Shown here one piece after another: positions 15,979-22,908 of a stretch of DNA of 35,898 nt (the stretch's first letter is position 1; each line of letters starts with the position of its first letter). Under the pieces are notes generated by a model. The model was not told the DNA's origin and searched no databases. It saw only the letters and a list, made by a program, of their open reading frames with translations. The DNA is from Thermoanaerobaculia bacterium. GTDB taxonomy: Bacteria; Acidobacteriota; Thermoanaerobaculia; Multivoradales; Multivoraceae. Position numbers and translations under genes: made by a program. Location: positions 1-35,898 of the forward strand of contig JAJDZH010000081.1 in NCBI GenBank assembly GCA_022824725.1, read 5' to 3'.

Positions 15979-17435
15979 TGCAGGCGATGACCGCGGAGGG
16001 GCTGGCAGCCGCGATCCGTTCGGGGGAACGGAATGCCGTCGACGCCGTCGAGGCGGCGTTCGCCCGCATCGACGAGGTCGACGCCTCCGTTGGCGCCTTT
16101 CTCGAACTCTGGCGGGATGAAGCGGCCGAGCGGGCCGCCGACATCGACCGGCGGCGGGACGAAGGGTCGCCGCTCGGTCCGCTCGCCGGCGTGCCGACGG
16201 CACTGAAGGACAACATGTCCCTGGCAGGGCACGAACTGAACTGCGGCTCGCGCATCCTGGCCGGTTACCGCGCGCCCTACACGGCCGGCGCCGTCGAGCG
16301 TCTGGTGGCTGCCGACGCCGTGCCCGTCGGTCGGGTGAACATGGACGAGTTCGCCATGGGCTCGTCGTGCGAGAACTCGGCCCTGGCCACGACGCGCAAT
16401 CCCTGGCACCCGGCCATGGCGCCCGGCGGTTCGAGCGGCGGTTCGGCGGCGGCGGTGGCGGCGGCCGAGGCGCCCCTCGCCCTGGGCTCGGACACCGGCG
16501 GCTCGATCCGGCAACCGGCCGCCTTCTGCGGCGTGGTCGGCGTCACGCCGACCTACGGCCGGGTATCCCGTTACGGTCTCGTCGCCTTCGCCTCCTCGCT
16601 GGACCAGATCGGACCGCTCGCCCGGAACGTGCGGGACGCGGCCCTTGCGCTCGGCGCCATTGCCGGCCCCGACCCGCGGGACTCCACGTGCAGTGAAGAG
16701 CCCGCCTGTGACTTCCTGGAACGAATCGAGGACGGCATCGAGGGAGTGAAGGTCGGCACCATTCGCGAGGTCGGCACCTCGGCGCTGGAGAGTGACGCGG
16801 CACGCGGCTTCGAACAGGCGCTCGAGACGCTCGCACGCTGCGGCGCCGAGCTGGTCGAGGTCAGCGTCCCACTGGTCGAAGCCGCGGTCGCCACCTACTA
16901 CGTGCTCGCCAACAGCGAGGCCAGCGCGAATCTCGCCCGGTTCGACGGCAGCCGCTACGGCCACCGCGCCGCCGGCGCCCGGTCGCTCGCCGAGATGTAC
17001 ACCGGCAGTCGAAGCGAGGGTTTCGGCCCCGAGGTCAAGCGCCGGATCATCCTCGGGACCTTCGCCCTGTCCTCGGGCTACTACGATGCGTACTACGGCC
17101 GCGCCGCGCGGATCGCCGGGGCCCTGCGGCAGCAGTTCAGCGAGGCCTTCGACCAGGCCGAGCTGCTGGTGACGCCGACCAGCCCGAGCGGCGCCTTCCA
17201 GCTCGGCGAACGTGTCGACGATCCGCTGGCGATGTACCTCTCGGACGTGTTCACCACGCCGACCAGCCTGGCCGGCATACCGGGAATCTCGGTCCCCTGC
17301 GGCCTCGACAGCCGGGGACTCCCCCTCGGGCTCCAGATCCTGGCGGCGCCGTTCGCCGAGGGCACCGCCCTGCGTGCGGCCCGGGCGTTCGAACGGGAAA
17401 CGGGCTTCGAGTGCCGGCCGGAGGCAGTCCCATGA
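15978..17435 (+). CDS. gatA: Aspartyl/glutamyl-tRNA amidotransferase subunit A
   Basis: A 485-residue amidase-signature protein that releases ammonia from glutamine for tRNA amidation. The Ser-cisSer-Lys triad is complete: Lys in PTALKDNMSLAG, the cis-Ser in APGGSSGGSAAAVAAA and the nucleophile Ser in LGSDTGGSIRQPAAFCG. The GatA-specific MDEFAMGSSCENSA segment is present. ATG at 15978; a GTG one codon earlier is equally in frame. Its TGA overlaps the next gene's ATG (17432-17435), making gatC-gatA-amidase a coupled operon. Confidence 0.96.
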   Translation: MQAMTAEGLAAAIRSGERNAVDAVEAAFARIDEVDASVGAFLELWRDEAAERAADIDRRRDEGSPLGPLAGVPTALKDNMSLAGHELNCGSRILAGYRAPYTAGAVERLVAADAVPVGRVNMDEFAMGSSCENSALATTRNPWHPAMAPGGSSGGSAAAVAAAEAPLALGSDTGGSIRQPAAFCGVVGVTPTYGRVSRYGLVAFASSLDQIGPLARNVRDAALALGAIAGPDPRDSTCSEEPACDFLERIEDGIEGVKVGTIREVGTSALESDAARGFEQALETLARCGAELVEVSVPLVEAAVATYYVLANSEASANLARFDGSRYGHRAAGARSLAEMYTGSRSEGFGPEVKRRIILGTFALSSGYYDAYYGRAARIAGALRQQFSEAFDQAELLVTPTSPSGAFQLGERVDDPLAMYLSDVFTTPTSLAGIPGISVPCGLDSRGLPLGLQILAAPFAEGTALRAARAFERETGFECRPEAVP

Positions 17436-19222
17436 ACGTCCGCGCCTTCCTCCTCGCCGCCGCCGCCCTCGCCGTGCTCCTGCCCGCGGCAAGCGACGCG
17501 GTCACCCGGCGCATGGCCGTGCCGGAGATCGGATCGCCGAGTCCGGTCGCGGTGCTGGCATCCTCCGGCAGTATCCACATCGAGGCGAAGCCACGGCGGA
17601 ACGAAGGCCTGCTGGCATTCGCCGAGCGGCTCTGCGGCAGCGCCCGGCACGCCTCCGCCGTGAGCCGGGCGAACGGCGGCGTCCAGCAGCTACGCCGCGG
17701 CGTGCGCTACAAGGTGCCCTTCGATCTGCTTCCCGCGCGACACCAGCAGGCCGTCATTCGCGCCCTCCTGCCGAGGGATGAGGCCACCGCCGACGGTTGG
17801 CGGCACCGTGTCGCCTCCTCCTCACGCGGCGCCAGGTCGGAGAGCCTGTGGAGCATCGCGGAGTGGTTCACCGGCTCGGGCGAGAACCACGGGACACTGC
17901 GGCGGGCAAACAACCTGACCAGCAGCGTCATCCGGCCCGGTCAGGTCATTCTCATCCCGCGCAACATGCTCTCGGAGCCCTATGCCGGCATGCTGCCCGC
18001 CGCCGCGACCCGTCAGGTCGTCGCGGCGACGGACTCCGGAACCGGTTCCTCCGTCGGCGATGGGCCCTTCGCCCGCTACGGCTCGGACGGGCAGGGCGAC
18101 TACGCCAGCTACCGCCTGAAGGCCGGCGAGGCCCTCTACTCCAGCGTCGTCATGCGCTTCACCGGCCGGCTGCTGGCCAGCGACGTGAACGAACTGGCCG
18201 AGCGGATCAGGAAGCGCAACGCGATCCGCGACGTGCGTGACCTGCCGGTCGGCTACGAGGTCAGGATTCCGCTCGACCTGCTCTCGGCCCGCTATCTGCC
18301 ACCCGATCATCCGCGCCGCCAGGAGTGGGAAGAGCAGCGCTCCGCCTCCCGGCAGATCGAGAACGAGCTGATGGCCCTCGATCTCGACGGGGTCACGGTG
18401 GTGCTCGACGCCGGCCACGGCGGCCGCGACACCGGAGCGCCGGTCGGCGGGCTGTGGGAAAGCGTGTACGTCTACGACATCATGCTGCGCACGAAGCGGC
18501 TGCTGGAGAGCCGCACGGCCGCCGCCGTCGTGCCGACCACGCGGGAAGGCGCAACGTTCCGGATCCAGGACTCCGACGTGCTGCCGCGTTCCCGCGGACA
18601 CGTCGTGCTCACGAACCCCCCCTACCGCATCGACAACGCGGCGGTGGCGACGAACTTCCGGTGGTACCTGTCGAACTCGATCTACCGGCAGCAACGCAGG
18701 GCCGGCGCCGAACCGCGTCAGGTCATCTTCATCTCGATTCACGCGGATTCGCTGCACCCGTCGCTGCACGGCGCCATGGTCTACATTCCCGGTCTGGTCG
18801 GCATCACGAACAACTACGGCAAGTCGGGCAGCGTGTACAACGCCCGCCGCGAAGTCCGGGCCGAACCCCGCGTCTCCTTCACGCGAACCGAACGGACGAC
18901 CAGCAAGGGCCTGTCGCGCGACCTCGCCGAGCACCTGCTCGACAGCTTCCGCCGCGCAGACCTGGGCGTTCATCACAACAACCCGATCCGCGACCGGATC
19001 TGGCGCGGACGCCGCGTCTACGTGCCGGCGCAACTCCGCTTCAACCGGATACCGGCCAAGATCCTCCTCGAGGTCGGCAACCTGAGCAACGATCGGGACC
19101 GCCGCCTGATGAAGACCCGGGCCTACCGGCAACGGGTCGCCGAGGCGATCGTGAACGGCATCCTGTCCTACTACGGCGTGCCGAGCGCGGGCGCGGAGCG
19201 GAGCGTCACCGCCGGAAGCTAG
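17432..19222 (+). CDS. LysM-containing N-acetylmuramoyl-L-alanine amidase
   Basis: A 596-residue exported cell-wall hydrolase. A signal peptide covers residues 1-23 (FLLAAAALAVLLPAASDA). Three LysM-like segments follow near residues 50-95, 135-180 and 225-285; the clearest is SLWSIAEWFTGSGENHGTL ... IRPGQVILIPRNM. The C-terminal Amidase_3 domain has zinc ligands His329 (DAGHGGRD), a Glu in GGLWESVYVYD and His437 (ISIHADS), plus the catalytic Glu547 (LLEVGNLSN). It would cut the MurNAc-L-Ala bond in peptidoglycan. The strand order of the domain is normal, but inserts make it longer than AmiA/C-type amidases. The ATG overlaps the gatA stop. Confidence 0.9.
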   Translation: MNVRAFLLAAAALAVLLPAASDAVTRRMAVPEIGSPSPVAVLASSGSIHIEAKPRRNEGLLAFAERLCGSARHASAVSRANGGVQQLRRGVRYKVPFDLLPARHQQAVIRALLPRDEATADGWRHRVASSSRGARSESLWSIAEWFTGSGENHGTLRRANNLTSSVIRPGQVILIPRNMLSEPYAGMLPAAATRQVVAATDSGTGSSVGDGPFARYGSDGQGDYASYRLKAGEALYSSVVMRFTGRLLASDVNELAERIRKRNAIRDVRDLPVGYEVRIPLDLLSARYLPPDHPRRQEWEEQRSASRQIENELMALDLDGVTVVLDAGHGGRDTGAPVGGLWESVYVYDIMLRTKRLLESRTAAAVVPTTREGATFRIQDSDVLPRSRGHVVLTNPPYRIDNAAVATNFRWYLSNSIYRQQRRAGAEPRQVIFISIHADSLHPSLHGAMVYIPGLVGITNNYGKSGSVYNARREVRAEPRVSFTRTERTTSKGLSRDLAEHLLDSFRRADLGVHHNNPIRDRIWRGRRVYVPAQLRFNRIPAKILLEVGNLSNDRDRRLMKTRAYRQRVAEAIVNGILSYYGVPSAGAERSVTAGS

Positions 19223-19223
19223 G

Positions 19224-19340
19224 CGCGGCAGGATGGTCGCCGCTTCGCGGCGCGTTGTCTTCAGAAGCCGGCGAGGGCGCCGGCGCACCCAGTGTGCCGC
19301 GTCTTCAGAAGCCGGCGAGGGCGCCGGCGCACCCAGTGTG
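19224..19340 (+). repeat. Two-hairpin repeat, locus 4 (two terminal units)
   Basis: It starts 2 nt after the amidase stop with CGCGGCAGGATGGTC (19224-19238), identical to locus 1. Hairpin 1 is CGCCGC-TTC-GCGGCG (19238-19252). TTGTCTTCAGA leads to GCCGGCG-AGGG-CGCCGGC plus GCACCCAGTG (19267-19294), and a second identical unit lies at 19311-19338 (period 44). It separates the convergent amidase and lexA genes. Confidence 0.9.
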
Positions 19341-19369
19341 CCGCGTCAAGTCCGACAGACTGCCAGCAG

Positions 19370-19993
19370 TCAGTAGCGGCGCATCAGCCCGACCACGATC
19401 CCCTGGATGCGGAGTCGGTCCGCGGCGACATACAACGGTTCCATCTCCCGGTTCGCCGGCTGCAGCCGGATCGAATCGCCTTCGGGGAAGTAGCGTTTGA
19501 GCGTCGCCTCGTCGTCAACCAGGGCGACGACCACCTGCCCGGATCGGGCCCGGTCCCGCTCGGCGATCACCACCAGGTCGCCGTCGCAGATGCCGTCGTC
19601 GATCATCGAGTCCCCCTCCACCTCGAGGACGTAGCGCCGTCCGGCCGGGCCGTGCTCGAGCAGGTGTTCGGGAACCGTCAGGTCGTCGACGCCCGGCACC
19701 GCCTCGATCGGTCTGCCGGCGGCGATCCGGCCGTGGAAGGGCACGGCGTTCGCGGCCGGACGCCGGCCGCGCCGCGTCTTCTCCGTCAGCTCCAGGCCGC
19801 GCTTCTGATTCCAGCCGCCGCGCAGGTACCCCTTCTGCCTCAGGAGCTTCAGGTGCTTGTGGACGGTGCCGTAGGACCGGTAACCGAAACGGCGGCGGAT
19901 CTCCAGGTGGGTGGGTGCGATACCCCGCCTCTGGTGGAACTCGCAAACGAAGTCGAGAACCTGCTTCTGGCGCTCGGTCAGGAAGTCGTCCAC
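19370..19993 (-). CDS. lexA: LexA repressor
   Basis: A 207-residue SOS repressor. The N-terminal winged helix (LTERQKQVLDFVCEFHQRRG ... SYGTVHKHLKLLRQKGYL) binds operators. The C-terminal S24 domain has the self-cleavage bond Ala92-Gly93 in GRIAAGRP, the nucleophile Ser129 in EGDSMID and Lys166 in EATLKRYF. The Ser-Lys spacing of 37 equals that of E. coli LexA. The GTG at 19993 is the only available start, since an in-frame TGA lies three codons upstream; it has no Shine-Dalgarno. The gene is divergent from the M16 peptidase operon. Confidence 0.96.
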   Translation of the reverse strand: MDDFLTERQKQVLDFVCEFHQRRGIAPTHLEIRRRFGYRSYGTVHKHLKLLRQKGYLRGGWNQKRGLELTEKTRRGRRPAANAVPFHGRIAAGRPIEAVPGVDDLTVPEHLLEHGPAGRRYVLEVEGDSMIDDGICDGDLVVIAERDRARSGQVVVALVDDEATLKRYFPEGDSIRLQPANREMEPLYVAADRLRIQGIVVGLMRRY

Positions 19994-20002
19994 TGCCGGT
20001 CA

Positions 20003-20031
20003 ACTCTAGACGCAAACCCAGCGTAAGACAA
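20003..20031 (-). promoter_or_regulatory. lexA promoter with possible operator, leaderless
   Basis: On the minus strand TTGTCT (20031-20026), a 17-nt spacer and TAGAGT (20008-20003) make a good sigma-70-type promoter. The -10 ends 9 nt before the GTG, so the transcript is predicted to be nearly leaderless. An inverted repeat ACGC-N7-GCGT (20010-20024) lies between the two boxes and is a candidate LexA operator; it is not one of the standard E. coli or Bacillus SOS boxes. Confidence 0.5.
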
Positions 20032-20073
20032 CCGGCGCCACCCATCACCGGCCGCCGACCGGCCCGGGGCGCA

Positions 20074-20079
20074 TACACT
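20074..20079 (+). promoter_or_regulatory. -10 box of the M16 peptidase operon, leaderless
   Basis: TACACT ends exactly 9 nt before the ATG of the first peptidase gene, with no Shine-Dalgarno between them and no obvious -35. The geometry is the same as in front of lexA, gatC and the methyltransferase gene. Confidence 0.45.
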
Positions 20080-20088
20080 ACGCGGCCG

Positions 20089-21381
20089 ATGCCGGAGCAC
20101 CTCAAGCAACACGAACTCCCGAACGGCATGCGGGTCGTTCTCCACCAGGACCCGCGGCTGCCCCTGGCCGCCGTGAACGTCTGGTACCACGTCGGCTCGA
20201 AGAACGAGGAGACGGGCCGTACCGGCCTCGCGCACCTGTTCGAGCACATGCTGTTCCAGGGATCGGCGAACGTGTCGGAGAACGGCCACTTCGAGCACAT
20301 CCAGAAAGTCGGCGGCGTCGCCAACGGCTCGACCTGGTACGACCGCACGAACTACTACGAAACCCTGCCCGCGAATCATCTGGAGCTCGGCCTCTGGCTG
20401 GAATCCGACCGCATGGGCTTCCTGCTCGAGGCCCTCACCGAGGAGAAGTTCGAGAACCAGCGGTCGGTGGTCATGAACGAGCGCCTGCAGCGCGTCAACA
20501 ACCAGCCGTACGGCCTGGCGGGAGAACGTCTGAGCGAACTCCTCTACCGGCGTCCGAGCGGCGCCAGTCACCCGTACGCCTGGCCGGTGATCGGCTACAT
20601 GGACGATCTGGAGGCCGCCAACCTCGACAGCGTGGAGGACTTCTTCCGCACCTGGTACCGGCCGAACAACGCGGTCCTCACCCTGGCCGGCGACATCGAC
20701 TGCGAAGCCGCTCTCGAGCAGGTCCGGCGCTACTTCGGGGAGATACCGCCCGGGCCCCTGCCGCCGCCGCCCGCCGTCGAGCCGGCGACCGAGATCGGTC
20801 CCCACGGCGCTTCGCGGGAAATCCTGGAAGACTCGATCGAACTGCCGCGCTGTTACTCCGCCTGGTGCCTCGACGGCTACGGAAGCGACGACTGGTACGC
20901 CGGCGAGCTGCTGGCGATGATCCTCTCCTCAGGAAGGATGAGCCGGCTCCATCGCGACCTCGTCTACGAACGCCAGATCGCGCAGTCCGTTTCGGCGGTC
21001 ATCCTGCCCACCGAGATCTGCGCGACCTTCGCCATCATCGCCACCTGTCAGAACCGCGAGCCGGACCCTCTGACGAACGCCGAAACCCTGGAACAGGCGA
21101 CGCTCGAGCACGTGGAGGCGATCCGTTCGGCCGGCCCGACCGCCGAGGAACTCGAGCGGGCCCGGCGGAGTCTCCTGCTCGCACACCACGACAGCAGGCA
21201 GGATCTGGCCCTCTCCGCCGACCGCCTGTCCTGTGCCGCGACCTACTTCGGCGATCCGTCCAGGATCTTCACCGAACCCGAGCGTCTACTCGAAGTCGAC
21301 GCCGAACAGGTCCGGGACCTGGCGCGGCGCGCCCTCGGCCCGGAACGCCGCGCCGCCATCATCGTGGTGCCGAAAGCGTGA
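20089..21381 (+). CDS. M16 family zinc metallopeptidase, catalytic subunit
   Basis: A 430-residue M16B (mitochondrial-processing-peptidase-like) peptidase. The inverted zinc motif HLFEH is at residues 49-53, with the third ligand Glu131 in VVMNERLQR, so the active site is complete. No signal peptide is seen at the chosen ATG (20089), although the frame is open upstream; MPEHLKQHELPNGMRVV is a typical M16 N-terminus. Its TGA overlaps the GTG of the second M16 gene. Heterodimers of one HXXEH subunit and one inactive subunit are known for bacterial M16B enzymes; the substrate is unknown. Confidence 0.92.
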   Translation: MPEHLKQHELPNGMRVVLHQDPRLPLAAVNVWYHVGSKNEETGRTGLAHLFEHMLFQGSANVSENGHFEHIQKVGGVANGSTWYDRTNYYETLPANHLELGLWLESDRMGFLLEALTEEKFENQRSVVMNERLQRVNNQPYGLAGERLSELLYRRPSGASHPYAWPVIGYMDDLEAANLDSVEDFFRTWYRPNNAVLTLAGDIDCEAALEQVRRYFGEIPPGPLPPPPAVEPATEIGPHGASREILEDSIELPRCYSAWCLDGYGSDDWYAGELLAMILSSGRMSRLHRDLVYERQIAQSVSAVILPTEICATFAIIATCQNREPDPLTNAETLEQATLEHVEAIRSAGPTAEELERARRSLLLAHHDSRQDLALSADRLSCAATYFGDPSRIFTEPERLLEVDAEQVRDLARRALGPERRAAIIVVPKA

Positions 21382-22763
21382 CCGCGAACGGACAACCCGC
21401 GCTCGACCGTGGCCGGCCCCCTGTTCCCGGCCCCAGCAGGAGCTGCTCCTTCCCGCACTTCGAGGTCGAGAAGCTCGAATCCGGCGCCCGCCTGTGGACC
21501 CTCGACGTTTCGGGCTGCGGCCTGGTCACCGTCGTGTTGCTCATGCCCGGCGGCAGCGAACTCGACACTTCCGACCGCGCGGGCCTCGCTTCGTTCACGG
21601 CGGGGCTTCGCGGCGCCGGCACGAAGCACCGGGACGCGCTCGAGTTCGCCGCCGCCGCGGAGAACCTCGGCACCAGCATCTCGACTTCCTGCGGCTGGGA
21701 GAACGCGGCCGTCGGCACCACGATCGGCCTCGAGGATGTCGCGTCCGGCCTGGAACTCGTCGCCGAAGCCGCCGCGGAACCGGCCTTCCGGGACGAAGAG
21801 GTCGAGCGCCGGCGGCGGCGGCGCCTCGCCGAGATCGAGCGGCGTCGCAGCGATCCCGCCGCGCAGGCCAGGATCGCCTTCGCCCGCGCCGTCTACGGCG
21901 ACACGCCCTACGCCCACGCGACGATCGGCGACCGGAACACGACCGAGGCGATCACCCGCGAGGACATCGCCTCGTTCCACGGGCGGGCCCTCGCAGCGGA
22001 CTCGTGCCACCTGATCGCGGTCGGCGATCTCGGGCCCGGCAGCGTGCGCCGGGCGATCGAGGACACGGTCGAACCGCAGCTCCGGGCGCACGGCCGCCAT
22101 TTCGACGCCGCCACGGAGAGCCTCGAACCCGAGCCTGCCTCGCCATCGGGGCGCCGCGTCGTGGTCGTCGACCGGCCCGGCGCCGCGCAGACCGAACTGC
22201 GGATCGGACACTCCGGCGTACGACGACATCATCCCGACCGCGTCCGGCTCCAGGTGGCGAACTCCATCCTCGGGGGCAAGTTCATGAGCCGCCTGAACCT
22301 CACGCTCCGGGAAAAACACGGCTACACGTACGGCGTCTCGAGCGCGTTCGCCTTCCGTCGCGGCCCCGGCCCCTTCGTCATCTCGACCGCGGTGGCCAAC
22401 GAAGTCGCGGGCGCCGCCTGCCGGAAGACCGTCGAGGAAGTGGAACGGATGTGCGCCGAACCGCCAGGCGCGGCGGAACTCGACGACGCCCGCAACTACA
22501 TGGTCGGCGTCTTTCCCTACACGCTGCAGACGATCCAGGGCCTCTCCTCCCGCCTTCAGACGCTCGCGGTCTTCGACCTCGAGCGCGACGAGTACGACCG
22601 CTGGCCCGAACGGGTGCGCGCGACCTCGGCGGAAGATGTCCTCCAGGTCTGCCGCCGCCACCTGTTCCCTGAAGGCCTGACGATCACCGCCGTAGGTCCC
22701 GCCGACGAGCTCCTGCCGCAGCTCGAAAGCCTCGGAACGACCGAGGTGCAGGCGGCCGGCTGA
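21378..22763 (+). CDS. M16 family peptidase homologue, non-catalytic subunit
   Basis: A 461-residue M16 fold protein. Where the partner has HLFEH, this one reads ASFTAGLRGAGT, so zinc cannot be bound. The C-terminal R/Y substrate-clamp signature is kept (LREKHGYTYGVSS), as is the typical GGKFMSRLNLTLR segment. It would complete the closed chamber with the catalytic subunit. GTG start at 21378 overlaps the upstream stop (GTGA, 21378-21381), implying coupled 1:1 synthesis. Confidence 0.9.
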   Translation: MTANGQPALDRGRPPVPGPSRSCSFPHFEVEKLESGARLWTLDVSGCGLVTVVLLMPGGSELDTSDRAGLASFTAGLRGAGTKHRDALEFAAAAENLGTSISTSCGWENAAVGTTIGLEDVASGLELVAEAAAEPAFRDEEVERRRRRRLAEIERRRSDPAAQARIAFARAVYGDTPYAHATIGDRNTTEAITREDIASFHGRALAADSCHLIAVGDLGPGSVRRAIEDTVEPQLRAHGRHFDAATESLEPEPASPSGRRVVVVDRPGAAQTELRIGHSGVRRHHPDRVRLQVANSILGGKFMSRLNLTLREKHGYTYGVSSAFAFRRGPGPFVISTAVANEVAGAACRKTVEEVERMCAEPPGAAELDDARNYMVGVFPYTLQTIQGLSSRLQTLAVFDLERDEYDRWPERVRATSAEDVLQVCRRHLFPEGLTITAVGPADELLPQLESLGTTEVQAAG

Positions 22764-22863
22764 GCGCCGAAGAACGCCGCGCGCGTGGTATCTTCTGCGG
22801 CTGTTTCTACACTGCGGACTCACCCTGCGAAGAGCGGACCGAGACCCGCATAGCGTGAAAGAC

Positions 22864-22886
22864 GCGAGCCCCCGGTGCGGGCTCGC
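22864..22886 (+). other. Stem-loop in the leader of the EF-G-like gene
   Basis: A perfect 8-bp inverted repeat, GCGAGCCC-N7-GGGCTCGC, lies 23 nt upstream of the ATG at 22909, between a TACACT box (22808-22813) and the GGGAG ribosome-binding site (22899-22903). It could be a leader regulatory hairpin, or simply coding if the GTG at 22855 is the true start. Confidence 0.4.
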
Positions 22887-22908
22887 GGTGCCTGCGACGG
22901 GAGCGTCG

